From positions 558,001 to 622,000 of the forward strand of contig NZ_AP022610.1 in the NCBI RefSeq assembly GCF_010729665.1: a DNA stretch of 64,000 nucleotides, written 5' to 3'. This stretch comes from Mycolicibacterium madagascariense. Lineage in GTDB: Bacteria; Actinomycetota; Actinomycetes; Mycobacteriales; Mycobacteriaceae. Below, piece after piece: positions 29,793-39,651 of this stretch (position 1 is the stretch's first letter; each line of letters starts with the position of its first letter). The notes under the pieces are model-generated. The model was not told the DNA's origin and made no database searches. It was given only the letters and a program-made list of their open reading frames with translations. The position numbers were made by a program, and so were the translations under genes.

Positions 29793-31208
29793 TTGCGGGT
29801 AGGGCCGTTGTCGGTGGGCACGCTCACCGATTGGGAACCGAGCGCGGGCACGGCCGTGTCCTGGCAGCCGTCACGGGCGGCGTTGGCGGCGGCAGCGCAG
29901 GCGCCGCAGAGCGACGTCCCGGTCAGCTACATGCAGGCGCAGCACATCCGCGGCTTCTACGACCAGCGGGCCAACGGTCTGGACTACTCGCGGCTGATGA
30001 TCGTCAGCTGCGATGCGCCGGGCCGCTGCGACGTGCGCGCGATGACCTACGTCATCAACGCCCACCTGCGCAGGCACGACACCTACCGCAGCATGTTCTC
30101 CTACGACGGCGACGGACCGGTCGGCCGCCGCACGATCGAGGACCCGGCCGACATCGAGTTCGTCCCGGTCCGCCACGGCGAGCTGACCCTGGACGAGGCC
30201 AGGGACCTGGTGGTCGCGACGCCCGATCCGCTGCAGTGGGACTGCTTCCGGTTCGGCATCGTCCAGGACGAGGACCACTTCACGTTCTTCGCCAGCATCG
30301 ACCACGTGCACGTCGACGCGATGATCGTCGGCACCACGCTGATCGAGTTCCACATGATGTACCTGGCGCTGGTCGGCGGCCATCCGCCGATTCCGCTGCC
30401 GGAGGCAGGCAGCTACGACGAGTTCTGCCGCAGGCAGTTGGTGTTCACCGAGGGGCTGACGGCCGACTCGCCGCAGGTGAAGTCCTGGATCCAGTTCGCG
30501 CAGGGCAACGACGGCAACATGCCGGCGTTCCCGCTGCCGATGGGTGACCCGACGGTGCTCGACCTCGCCGACATCGTCACCGCGACCATGCTCGACGAAG
30601 ACCAGACCGCCCGGTTCGAGGACGCGTGCACGGCCGCAGGCGCCCGGTTCATCGGCGGGGTGCTCGCGTGCAGTGCGCTGGCCGAGCACGAACTGATCGG
30701 GGCCGACACGTACTACGGGCTCACCCCCAGCGACACCCGCCGCAGCGCGACCGACATGGCGACGCAGGGCTGGTTCACGGGGCTGGTGCCGATCACCGTG
30801 CCGATCGCGGGCGCGTCGTTCGGCGAAGCCGCCCGGACCGCGCAGGTGTCCTTCGACACCGGGTTGAGCCTGGCCGAGGTGCCCTACGACCGCGTCCTGG
30901 AGCTGGCCCCCGAACTGAGCAAGCCGCGGCCCAACTTCCCGGTGGTCAACTTCCTCGACGCCGGCACCGCGCCGCTGTCGGTGTTGCTCACGGCCGATCT
31001 CGGCGACCTCAACATCGGCATCTACAGCGACGGCCGGTTCTCCTACCAGCTCTGCATCTACGTCATGCGGGTCGCCAACGAGACCGCCGTCGCAGTGATG
31101 TTCCCCGACAATCCCGAGGCGCAGGCGTCGGTGGCGAAGTACCTCGCCGCGCTGAAGTCGGTCTTCGCACGAGTGGCCGAGAGTGGGCACTGGCGCAATG
31201 TGGCGTGA
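29793..31208 (+). CDS. papA3: polyketide-associated acyltransferase PapA3-like
   Basis: 471-residue condensation-domain-like acyltransferase. The catalytic HxxxD motif appears as DHVHVDA (His near 171), a variant of HHxxxDG, and a DLNIGIYSDG segment stands where the second conserved motif is expected. In the TPP pathway PapA3 acylates trehalose to the diacyltrehalose precursor. TTG 29793 is the start, preceded by an AAAGGAGGGG stretch. It lies between pks and mmpL10 in the same direction. Confidence 0.88.
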   Translation: MRVGPLSVGTLTDWEPSAGTAVSWQPSRAALAAAAQAPQSDVPVSYMQAQHIRGFYDQRANGLDYSRLMIVSCDAPGRCDVRAMTYVINAHLRRHDTYRSMFSYDGDGPVGRRTIEDPADIEFVPVRHGELTLDEARDLVVATPDPLQWDCFRFGIVQDEDHFTFFASIDHVHVDAMIVGTTLIEFHMMYLALVGGHPPIPLPEAGSYDEFCRRQLVFTEGLTADSPQVKSWIQFAQGNDGNMPAFPLPMGDPTVLDLADIVTATMLDEDQTARFEDACTAAGARFIGGVLACSALAEHELIGADTYYGLTPSDTRRSATDMATQGWFTGLVPITVPIAGASFGEAARTAQVSFDTGLSLAEVPYDRVLELAPELSKPRPNFPVVNFLDAGTAPLSVLLTADLGDLNIGIYSDGRFSYQLCIYVMRVANETAVAVMFPDNPEAQASVAKYLAALKSVFARVAESGHWRNVA

Positions 31209-31244
31209 GGCGTTCGGCGCCGCACCGAACCCGGAGGTATCCGC

Positions 31245-34200
31245 ATCTTCGAACGGCTAGGTCAACTCGTCGCCAGGTGGCCGTGGGTCGTGATCGGGTG
31301 CTGGGTGGTGCTCGCGGTGGCGATGCCGCTGGCGGTCCCGTCGCTGACGGTGATGTCCGAGCGCAACCCCGTCGCGATCCTGCCCGCCGACGCGCCGTCG
31401 ACGGTCACGGCCAAGGAGATCAGCCGGACCTTCAAGGAGGCGGGGTCCGAGAACGTCCTCGTCGTCCTGCTGACCGACGACGCCGGTCTCGGGCCTGCCG
31501 ACGAGAAGGCCTACGCCACCCTCGTCGACCGGTTGCGCCAGGACAACGGCGACGTCCAGATGCTGCAGGACTTCATCAGCACGCCGGAGTTGCGACAGGT
31601 GCTGGCCAGCAAAGACGGCAAGGCGTGGATCCTGCCCGTCGGACTGGCGGGTGAGCTCGGTACGCCGGAGTCCTATTCGGCCTACACCCGGGTGTCGGAC
31701 ATCGTCAGGCACACGCTGAGCGGCACGTCGCTCACGGCTCATCTGACGGGTCCGGCGTCGACCGTCGCCGACCTCACGGTCGCCGGCGCCAACGACCGGC
31801 TGCCGATCGAGCTGGCGATCACGATCCTGCTGCTGATCATCCTGGCCGTGATCTACCGCAATCCGGCCACCATGATGCTGCCGCTGGTCACCATCGGCGC
31901 GTCGCTGCTGACCGCGCAGGGGGTGGTCGCGGCCATCTCGCTGTTCACCGGACTGTCCATCTCCAACCAGACGATCGTGTTCTTGAGCGCCATGATCGCC
32001 GGCGCGGGAACCGACTACGCGGTCTTCCTCATCAGTCGCTATCACGACTACGTGCGGCTCGGCGACGATTCGGACCGCGCCGTGCAGAAGGCCCTCGTCT
32101 CGATCGGCAAAGTCATCGCCGCGTCCGCCGCGACGGTCGGCGTCACGTTCCTCGGCATGGGCTTCGCGAAGCTCGGCGTGTTCTCCACGGTCGGCGTGGC
32201 GCTGGCGGTCGCGATCGCCGTCGCGTTCCTGGCCGCGGTGACCCTGCTGCCCGCGGTCCTGGTCCTGGCCGGTCGGCGCGGATGGGTCGGGCCCAGACGC
32301 GAACTCACGGCACGGTTCTGGCGGCATACCGCGGTGCGCATCGTGCGGCGTCCCGCGCGGTCGCTGGTGGCCAGCCTGGTGATCCTGCTGGCGTTGGCCG
32401 GCTGCGCGGGGCTGGTGCGGTTCAACTACGACGACCGCAAGCAGCTGCCCGGCTCGGCGGACAGCTCCGTCGGCTACGCCGCCCTCGAACGGCACTTCCC
32501 GGTCAACGAGACCATCCCCGAATACCTGTTCATCACCTCGCCGCAGGACCTGCGCACCCCGCGGGCGCTGGCCGATCTGGAGCAGATGGCGCAGCGCGTC
32601 AGCCAGATCCCCGGCATCGCGATGGTGCGCGGCGTGACGCGACCGACGGGCGAGTCCCTCGAAGAGGCCAGGGCGACGTATCAGGCCGGGCAGGTCGGTA
32701 GCCAGCTCGGCGGGGCCTCGAACCTGATCAACGGCAGCACCGGCGACCTCAACCGTCTGGCGTCCGGGGCGAACCAGTTGGCGGGCGGCCTCGGCGACGT
32801 CCGCGGCCGGGTGAACATGGCGATCGGCAGCGTCGGCAGTCTCATCGACACGCTGGCCGCCGTGCAGAACCAGTTCGGCGGCGGGACGACGTTCGGCCAG
32901 TTCGGCGACGCGACGAAGATCATCGCGGGCATCCGGCAGCTCGGCCAGCTCATCGAGACCAGCTTCCAGAACTACAACCCGACCTTCGAATGGCTCGACC
33001 CGGTGATCGCCTCGCTGAACGACAGCCCGGTCTGCAACGTCAACCCGGTGTGCGTCACGGCGCGCGGCCAGTTCGTCCGCCTGCAGACCGCGCGCGACGA
33101 CGGCAGCCTCGACAAGATCGTCACCCTCGGCAAGCAATTGCAGGACACCGGCCCGCTGGACAAGCTGTCGTCGTCGATCAACAGCCTCAGCTCGACCATG
33201 CAAACCGCGACGACCGCGTTGCGCAAGCTGGGCATCACCGATGCGCGCAGCGCCAAGGTCCAGGTCGGCGTCGTGCAGAAGAGCGCCAACGATCTGGCCG
33301 GCGCGAGCCAGCAGATCGCCAACGGCGTGACGTTACTCGTCGATCAGACCAAGCGGATGGGCATCGGTCTCGACGAGGCGTCGAGCTTCCTCATGTCGAT
33401 GGGGCAGAACGCGTCGGATCCCTCGATGGCGGGTTTCAACATCCCCGCAGAAGTGTTGGGCACCAACGATTTCCGCAAGATGGCCGCCCTGTTCATCTCA
33501 CCCGATGGACATTCGGTGCGGTACTTCGTCCAGACCGACCTCAACCCGTTCAGCACCCAGGCGATGGACCAGGTCAACACGATCCTCGCGACCGCGAAGG
33601 GCGCACAGCCCAATACGACGCTCGCCGACGCCAAGATCTCGATGTCGGGCTATCCCGTCACGCTGCGCGACACCAGGGACTACTACGACCACGACATCAC
33701 GCTCATCGTGTCGGTCACCGTCATCGTCGTGCTGTTGATCCTGATGGTGCTGCTGCGAGCCGTCGTGGCGCCGCTGTATCTGGTGGGCTCCGTGGTCATT
33801 TCGTATCTGTCGGCGCTCGGCATCGGCGTGCTGTTCTTCCAGGTCATCCTGGGGCAGCAATTGCATTGGAGCGTACCGGGATTGGCGTTCGTGGTGCTGG
33901 TGGCGGTGGGGGCCGACTACAACATGCTGCTGGCGTCGCGCCTGCGGGAGGAGTCCGGCCTCGGCGTCCGCTCCGGGGTGATCCGCACGGTGCGCTCCAC
34001 CGGTGGCGTCATCACCGCGGCGGGGCTGATCTTCGCCGCGTCGATGTTCGGGTTGCTGTTCTCCAGCATCGGCGTCGTCGTGCAGGGCGGGTTCGTCATC
34101 GGCGTCGGCATCCTCGTCGACACGTTCCTGGTGCGCTCCATCACCGTGCCGTCGATCGCCGCCCTGCTTGGGCGCGCCAGCTGGTGGCCGTCACGACCGT

Positions 34201-34262
34201 GGGAACAGCAGGCCTCGGCCGACGAGCCGGAGGAGCCCAGGACGGTCTTCGACAAGGTCTGA
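31245..34262 (+). CDS. mmpL10: MmpL10-like RND lipid transporter
   Basis: About 1005-residue MMPL/RND protein with a first TM helix, a porter domain, a TM bundle containing [19 protein letters not shown] (the conserved Asp-Tyr proton-relay motif), a second porter domain and a second bundle with [12 protein letters not shown]. MmpL10 exports the diacyltrehalose TPP precursor. Homologues begin MFERLGxLVARxPWVVI. Here that position is ATC (31245), six bases after a perfect GGAGGT, and the first canonical start is GTG 31290, which would cut 15 residues. I place the start at ATC because of the ribosome-binding site and homology. Confidence 0.88.
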   Translation: MFERLGQLVARWPWVVIGCWVVLAVAMPLAVPSLTVMSERNPVAILPADAPSTVTAKEISRTFKEAGSENVLVVLLTDDAGLGPADEKAYATLVDRLRQDNGDVQMLQDFISTPELRQVLASKDGKAWILPVGLAGELGTPESYSAYTRVSDIVRHTLSGTSLTAHLTGPASTVADLTVAGANDRLPIELAITILLLIILAVIYRNPATMMLPLVTIGASLLTAQGVVAAISLFTGLSISNQTIVFLSAMIAGAGTDYAVFLISRYHDYVRLGDDSDRAVQKALVSIGKVIAASAATVGVTFLGMGFAKLGVFSTVGVALAVAIAVAFLAAVTLLPAVLVLAGRRGWVGPRRELTARFWRHTAVRIVRRPARSLVASLVILLALAGCAGLVRFNYDDRKQLPGSADSSVGYAALERHFPVNETIPEYLFITSPQDLRTPRALADLEQMAQRVSQIPGIAMVRGVTRPTGESLEEARATYQAGQVGSQLGGASNLINGSTGDLNRLASGANQLAGGLGDVRGRVNMAIGSVGSLIDTLAAVQNQFGGGTTFGQFGDATKIIAGIRQLGQLIETSFQNYNPTFEWLDPVIASLNDSPVCNVNPVCVTARGQFVRLQTARDDGSLDKIVTLGKQLQDTGPLDKLSSSINSLSSTMQTATTALRKLGITDARSAKVQVGVVQKSANDLAGASQQIANGVTLLVDQTKRMGIGLDEASSFLMSMGQNASDPSMAGFNIPAEVLGTNDFRKMAALFISPDGHSVRYFVQTDLNPFSTQAMDQVNTILATAKGAQPNTTLADAKISMSGYPVTLRDTRDYYDHDITLIVSVTVIVVLLILMVLLRAVVAPLYLVGSVVISYLSALGIGVLFFQVILGQQLHWSVPGLAFVVLVAVGADYNMLLASRLREESGLGVRSGVIRTVRSTGGVITAAGLIFAASMFGLLFSSIGVVVQGGFVIGVGILVDTFLVRSITVPSIAALLGRASWWPSRPWEQQASADEPEEPRTVFDKV

Positions 34263-34343
34263 CCGACGAGCCGCGAATGGCCAATCATGGCTCGGCTCTT
34301 GCGATTTGGCGTGTGATGGGCGGCCGCCCCGGGGCAGGGTGGG

Positions 34344-35414
34344 TCAGGGAAGGGGCGGCAGGAAGCTCCGCACCTGAGCGAAGGTGCCCTCGATGGTGTC
34401 GCGGGTGGCCGGGTCGAGGATGCCGATCGGGTCCATGCCGTGGACCGGGTCGACGGACGTCGGGCGGTTCGCCGGGTCGTCGTAGCGCGAGTATCCCGCG
34501 TCGACGATGGGCTGCAGCACGCTGTCGATCTGATCGACGAAGCCATCGGACATGCCCAGATAGCGCAGCGGCAGCGTCATCGGCAGGTGGTTGACCGGGA
34601 TCAGGTAGGTCGTGGTGGTCGCACCCTTGGAGTTGACCGTCGTCCGCATGTTCTGCGGCGGCACGTCGCCGGGTCCGGTGAACGCCGCGGGCGTGTGGAC
34701 GATCGCCGACGCGGCGAACGCGTTGACGTCGGAGATGATGTTGTCGGGCCGGTCGGGGAAGTCGGAGAGGCCGTCGTAGGTCGCGATCACGCGGTTGGAG
34801 TCGTACTGGCTCTCCACCGGCTTGGGCATCGTGTAGTCGATGAACGGGATGTAGCTCCCCGGCGGGAACATGCCGGCCAGGAAGCTCTTGCCGAACGCGT
34901 GGTACCCGGTCGGATCGCCAATCGTGGTGAACTGCAGCTTGTCTCGCGGCGGCGCCTTCGGATCGTTGGCCAGCCGCACCTGCTCCTGGTCCAGCGCCAG
35001 GGTGCCCTGGGACAGGCCGACCGCCGCGGCGGGCTGGCTGCCGCTGCGGATCGCGGTGTTCAAGCTGTTGGTGGCCTGGGTGGCCGCGTCGCCGATGGTC
35101 ACGCGGTCGGGCTTGTACCCGGCGGGCAGGAACATCGTCGGCACCCAGCTGAACGGGGCGCCCGCCGGGTAGTCGATCAGGTCGCGCTTGGCGTTGGGGA
35201 AGTATTCGTTGCCGGCGCGGTTGGTGTAGTCGACCCACGGAATGCCCGGCGGCCGCGCGCCACCGAGCGCGTAGACGACCTGCGCGGTGTTGCCCGGGCC
35301 CACCGGCGAGGGGACCGGGGGATTCGCCGGATCAGCCATCGCCACGCCGGTGCCGAAACCTCCGGCCGTGCCGACCAGACCCAGCGTCATCGCCCCAGCG
35401 AGAAGTCGTCTCAA
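34344..35414 (-). CDS. pE: secreted PE-PPE-domain serine hydrolase/acyltransferase (TPP PE)
   Basis: 356 residues: an N-terminal signal sequence (MRRLLAGAMTLGLVGTAGGFGTGVAMADP) followed by a PE-PPE alpha/beta-hydrolase domain. The nucleophile elbow is GLSQGT (about residue 125), and late conserved Asp/His-bearing segments follow (VDPVHGMDPIG). In TPP biosynthesis PE acts outside the membrane, moving acyl chains onto diacyltrehalose exported by MmpL10. TTG 35414 is the start (AGGAAG about six bases upstream, followed directly by the signal peptide). It is convergent with mmpL10. Confidence 0.87.
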   Translation of the reverse strand: MRRLLAGAMTLGLVGTAGGFGTGVAMADPANPPVPSPVGPGNTAQVVYALGGARPPGIPWVDYTNRAGNEYFPNAKRDLIDYPAGAPFSWVPTMFLPAGYKPDRVTIGDAATQATNSLNTAIRSGSQPAAAVGLSQGTLALDQEQVRLANDPKAPPRDKLQFTTIGDPTGYHAFGKSFLAGMFPPGSYIPFIDYTMPKPVESQYDSNRVIATYDGLSDFPDRPDNIISDVNAFAASAIVHTPAAFTGPGDVPPQNMRTTVNSKGATTTTYLIPVNHLPMTLPLRYLGMSDGFVDQIDSVLQPIVDAGYSRYDDPANRPTSVDPVHGMDPIGILDPATRDTIEGTFAQVRSFLPPLP

Positions 35415-35586
35415 TGTCTTCTTCCTCGGTAGCCCGTCGCCTCGGTGATCGTCAAGACGGCCATCGTAACGACGACGACACGCGAAAACCAGGATGCTCG
35501 ACCGGGTTTCGCCTCCCACGGTACTGGAGCCGGCAACGTCGTGCACCATCGACGCGTCCGTGCCCGGCTGTGAGTCGGCTGCCTGG

Positions 35587-36237
35587 TCACAGACCGACGA
35601 GGCCGACGCCGACGAGCAGTGCGCCGATCGCCGCCAACAGCGCAGCGACGTCGCGGCGGCGCCGTGATCGCACCCACCCGTGCAGGGCGCCCATCGCGTC
35701 GCGGGTCCGGTCGGGTGCGATCAGGTAGGCCAGCAGCGGGAGCTCCACCAGCGCGAAGGCCACGACGTTGAACCCGACCAGCGCGCCGACCCGGGTGCCC
35801 GCCGAGGCGTCGGAGGCCAGGATCACGGCGAGCGCGGCGAGGTAGTCGACCGACGGCAGCGCGATGCCGAGGCCCGCGAGCCCGGCCACCCACAGCGAAC
35901 TGCCGTTGGCGAGGCGCCCGGCCCAGGTCGTCAGCCTGCCCGCATCGCCGGACCCTGGCAGTCGCAGCCCGCCGGCGAGCGCCGCGGCGACGACGATGGC
36001 CAGCACGCCGATCACGATCTGCACCCGGGGCAGCGTGAAGTGACGAGACCCCAGCAGCGCGGGGTCCAGCACGAACAGCACGATCAGGCCCACCGACACA
36101 CCCATCGCGAAGCCGCCGCAGAGGAAGGCGACGAGTTGCCGCAGCGGCTGCGGCCGGTTCAGCATCAGCACGGCCATCCCGATGCGGAACGGCTCGAGGC
36201 TGACGGCGACGGCCATCACCAGCAGGGTGATCCACAT
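35587..36237 (-). CDS. gap: GAP-like integral membrane protein of lipid export
   Basis: 216-residue protein with six TM segments (MWITLLVMAVAVSLEPFRIGMAVLML opening). It belongs to the GAP/Sap group (glycopeptidolipid addressing protein family) that assists MmpL-dependent lipid export. It lies 28 bp after fadD23 and about 170 bp before pE on the same strand, so it is likely co-transcribed and helps deliver the TPP precursor with MmpL10. The family call rests on size, topology and locus context. Confidence 0.8.
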   Translation of the reverse strand: MWITLLVMAVAVSLEPFRIGMAVLMLNRPQPLRQLVAFLCGGFAMGVSVGLIVLFVLDPALLGSRHFTLPRVQIVIGVLAIVVAAALAGGLRLPGSGDAGRLTTWAGRLANGSSLWVAGLAGLGIALPSVDYLAALAVILASDASAGTRVGALVGFNVVAFALVELPLLAYLIAPDRTRDAMGALHGWVRSRRRRDVAALLAAIGALLVGVGLVGL

Positions 36238-36265
36238 CGGGTCGGCGCCGGTGCCGGTGAACCGG

Positions 36266-37996
36266 CTAGGCGTCCACCCGGGTGAACTGCCCGGCGCGGT
36301 ACTGCTCGACGCACGTGCTGCGGCGCACCTTGCCGCTCGTGGTGATGGGGATCGAGCCGGGCGCGACGAGCACGAGGTCGGCGGCGTTGAGGCCGTGGGA
36401 GGCCGAGATGGCCGCGGTCACCTTGTTCTTGACCAGGGCGAGCTTGTCCTTGGACTCCTCGGAGTCGTCGCGCTTCCTGACCTCCATGATGGCGACGAGC
36501 TTCTCGGTGCGGTCCACGTCGACGGAGATCGCCGCGACGCGCCCGCCGGTGATCTCCTGCATCGTGGCCTCGATGTCCTCGGCGTAGTGGTTGCGCCCGT
36601 ACACGATGAGCAGGTCCTTGATGCGGCCGACGATGAACAGCTCGCCCTCCGACATGAATCCCAGGTCGCCGGTGCGCAGCCACGGTCCCTCCGGCGTGCC
36701 CGGCGAGGGATCGACGATCATCCCGCCGAACGTCCGCTCGGTCTCCTCCGGCTTGTTCCAGTAGCCGGATGAGACGTTGTCGCCCCTGGTCCAGATCTCG
36801 CCGACGACGCCGGGCTCGCACTCGCGACGGGTCTCGGTGTCGACGATGCGCACGGGCGGCGAGTGCGGCACGCCGTAGCTGATGAGCTCGCTGCCCGTCC
36901 CGGACGCGGTCCGCTCGGCGATGCCGGCGCCCAGCTTCTCGGGGACGAAGTCGACGATCTGCGGGGCGCCACCCGCAGCCCGCGTCGAGACGTAGACCGT
37001 GGCCTCCGCCATCCCGTAGGAGGGCGTGATCATGTTCTCCTTGAACCCGAACTTGGCGAAGCGGTCGGTGAAGCGCTTCAGCGTCGCCGGGTGGACGCGT
37101 TCGCTGCCGGTCACGATCGTCAGCACGTCACCGAGGTCCATCCCGGCGAGGTCCTCGTCGGTCGTCTTGCGGACGGCCAACTCGAAGGCGAAGTTCGGGC
37201 CCGCCGAGTACACGCTGGGGTTGGAGGCCAGCCACTGGATCCAGCGGGCGGGACGGGCCAGGAACGACAGCGGGCTCATGATCTTGGCGTGGTAGCCGCC
37301 CAGGATCGGCGCGATGACGGCGAGCATGAGGCCCATGTCGTGATAGAAGGGCAGCCACGACACGATCGTGGTCTCGGGCGGTGCGACGCCACCGAGGCTG
37401 GGGAAGTAGTCGGCCATCAACTGCTCGAAGTTCGCCGAGAGGTTGCGCTCAGAGATCATCACGCCGGCGGGGACCCGCGTCGAACCCGAGGTGTACTGCA
37501 GGTAGGCCGTCGCGGGCGCGTCCTTGACCCGCGGCGGCGAGCCGTTGCGACCGTCGAGGTCGAGGTCGTCGACGGAGATGATGGTCGCCTCGGCGTTCAG
37601 TTCGGCGACGTACTCGGTGACGCTGGGCGCGACGGCCGACGTCGTCAGGATCACCGTGGGCGTCGTGTCGGCGAACACGGCGCTGACCCGTTCGTCGTGG
37701 GTGCCCACCGACGGCACCGACAGCGGCACGGCGATGCGGCCGGCCTGCGTCGCGCCGAGGAATGCGGAGACGTAGTGGTGGCCCTGCGGGGCGAGGATCA
37801 CCGCGCGGTCGCCGACGACACCGTGCTTGGCCACCTCGATCGCGACGTTGACCGCTCGGCGGTAGGCCTGTGCCCACGTCAGCGTCTCGGTGATGCCGTC
37901 CCAGTCGGCTTCGTAGTCGGTGAACGTGAATGCCGGGTCATCGGGCTGCAGTCCGGCCCGTTCGCGCAGCAGAGACATCAGGGACGAGGAGGGCAT
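36266..37996 (-). CDS. fadD23: long-chain fatty-acid-AMP ligase FadD23-like
   Basis: 576-residue FAAL. Core motifs include [16 protein letters not shown] (A3-type P-loop), [28 protein letters not shown] and [10 protein letters not shown], with the FAAL-typical C-terminal [11 protein letters not shown]. It activates a starter fatty acid as acyl-AMP and loads it onto the TPP PKS. ATG 37996 is used. TAATCT (38009-38004) could be a -10 giving a leaderless message, and an operator-like TTACC-GCCC-GGTAG overlaps it. It leads the - strand fadD23-gap-pE unit. Confidence 0.9.
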   Translation of the reverse strand: MPSSSLMSLLRERAGLQPDDPAFTFTDYEADWDGITETLTWAQAYRRAVNVAIEVAKHGVVGDRAVILAPQGHHYVSAFLGATQAGRIAVPLSVPSVGTHDERVSAVFADTTPTVILTTSAVAPSVTEYVAELNAEATIISVDDLDLDGRNGSPPRVKDAPATAYLQYTSGSTRVPAGVMISERNLSANFEQLMADYFPSLGGVAPPETTIVSWLPFYHDMGLMLAVIAPILGGYHAKIMSPLSFLARPARWIQWLASNPSVYSAGPNFAFELAVRKTTDEDLAGMDLGDVLTIVTGSERVHPATLKRFTDRFAKFGFKENMITPSYGMAEATVYVSTRAAGGAPQIVDFVPEKLGAGIAERTASGTGSELISYGVPHSPPVRIVDTETRRECEPGVVGEIWTRGDNVSSGYWNKPEETERTFGGMIVDPSPGTPEGPWLRTGDLGFMSEGELFIVGRIKDLLIVYGRNHYAEDIEATMQEITGGRVAAISVDVDRTEKLVAIMEVRKRDDSEESKDKLALVKNKVTAAISASHGLNAADLVLVAPGSIPITTSGKVRRSTCVEQYRAGQFTRVDA

Positions 37997-38003
37997 GCGC
38001 GTC

Positions 38004-38020
38004 AGATTACCGCCCGGTAG
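38004..38020 (-). promoter_or_regulatory. possible leaderless fadD23 promoter with operator-like palindrome
   Basis: On the - strand TAATCT (38009-38004) fits TANNNT and ends seven bases before the ATG, so the transcript may be leaderless. TTACC-GCCC-GGTAG (38007-38020) differs by one base from the TTACY-N4-RGTAA palindrome at the fadE5 and fabG4/fadA2 promoters and overlaps the -10. A chance match cannot be excluded. Confidence 0.4.
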
Positions 38021-38668
<648 letters not shown>

Positions 38669-38669
38669 C

Positions 38670-38831
38670 TCAGGGGCGCGCGCCCAGCTCCTCGCGGTAC
38701 CCCTGGATCCGACGGTCCAGCTCGGCCGCGTCGTCGGGCCTGCCCTCCTTGCGAGCCAGCTCCGAACGGGTGGTCAGCTCGCGGATCGCGGTCCGAATGT
38801 CGTTGACGCTCTGCGTATCTCCAGCACTCAT
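38670..38831 (-). CDS. small conserved hypothetical protein (53 aa)
   Basis: A 54-codon frame from ATG 38831 to TGA encodes MSAGDTQSVNDIRTAIRELT..., rich in charged residues with helix-forming heptads (ELTTRSELARKEG, AAELDRRIQGYREEL), probably a short coiled-coil protein. The frame is clean and its stop is one base from the stop of the flavin reductase. I recognise no function. It is below 60 residues and is easily skipped. Confidence 0.7.
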   Translation of the reverse strand: MSAGDTQSVNDIRTAIRELTTRSELARKEGRPDDAAELDRRIQGYREELGARP

Positions 38832-38897
38832 GCGGTGCGCCCCTCGTCGTCGAATGGCTTGGATCTTCTTCGATTCAGAGTACGCCGCAGTCGTCGG

Positions 38898-39650
38898 CTA
38901 ACGCCGTTTGAAGAGCTTGTCACCCAGCCAGACGATGGGGTCGTACTTCTTGTCGGCGACGCGCTCCTTCATGGGAATCAGTGCGTTGTCGGTGATCTTG
39001 ATGTGCTCGGGGCAGACCTCGGTGCAGCACTTGGTGATGTTGCACAGTCCGAGGCCGTTCTCCTCCTGCGCCATGTCCCGACGGTCGAGCTGGTCCAGCG
39101 GATGCATCGACAGCTCGGCCTGACGCATCAGGTACCGCGGACCGGCGAACGCCTCCTTGTTCTCCTCGTGGTCGCGGACCACGTGGCAGACGTTGTTGCA
39201 CAGGAAGCACTCGATGCACTTGCGGAATTCCTGGCTGCGGTTCACGTCCTCCTGCTGCATGCGGTACTCGCCCGGCTGCAGATCCTTCGGCGGGGTGAAC
39301 GACGGGATCTCGCGCGCCTTCTGGTAGTTGAAGGACACGTCGGTCACCAGGTCGCGCATCACGGGGAACGTCCGCAGCGGGGTCACCGTGACGGTCTCGT
39401 CCTCCCCGAAGGTCGACATCCGGGTCATGCACATCAGTCGCGGACGGCCATTGACCTCGGCCGAACACGATCCGCACTTGCCTGCCTTGCAGTTCCAGCG
39501 CACGGCCAGGTCGTTGGCCTGGGTGGCCTGCAGCCGGTGGATGATGTCGAGCACGACCTCGCCGTCGTTGACCTCGACCGTGTAATCCTTGAGCTCGCCG
39601 CCGGTGTCGTCGCCGCGCCAGACCCGCATGCTCGCTTCGTACGCAGCCAT
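38898..39650 (-). CDS. sdhB1: succinate dehydrogenase 1 iron-sulfur subunit (Rv0247c-like)
   Basis: 250-residue Fe-S subunit passing electrons from flavin to the membrane anchor. The [2Fe-2S] ligands are in CKAGKCGSC plus a later LMC. The [4Fe-4S] and [3Fe-4S] ligands lie in CIECFLCNNVC and CNITKCCTEVCPE. It follows the flavoprotein gene with one base between stop and start, so it is tightly coupled. Together with the next genes it forms Sdh1 of mycobacteria, used in aerobic respiration. Confidence 0.93.
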   Translation of the reverse strand: MAAYEASMRVWRGDDTGGELKDYTVEVNDGEVVLDIIHRLQATQANDLAVRWNCKAGKCGSCSAEVNGRPRLMCMTRMSTFGEDETVTVTPLRTFPVMRDLVTDVSFNYQKAREIPSFTPPKDLQPGEYRMQQEDVNRSQEFRKCIECFLCNNVCHVVRDHEENKEAFAGPRYLMRQAELSMHPLDQLDRRDMAQEENGLGLCNITKCCTEVCPEHIKITDNALIPMKERVADKKYDPIVWLGDKLFKRR

Positions 39651-39651
39651 G

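Noticed and set aside
27053..29851. 932-codon open frame antisense to the pks gene
   Set aside because: Codon-shadow of GC-rich coding DNA: the + strand frame has full PKS domain motifs, while this one is repetitive in Arg/Asp/Gly/Val without recognisable domains.
31257..33203. 648-codon open frame antisense to mmpL10
   Set aside because: Same artefact; the MmpL motifs are all on the + strand.
34263..34343. terminator between mmpL10 and pE
   Set aside because: Only a 6-bp GAGCCG/CGGCTC pairing with a large loop is visible, too weak to call.
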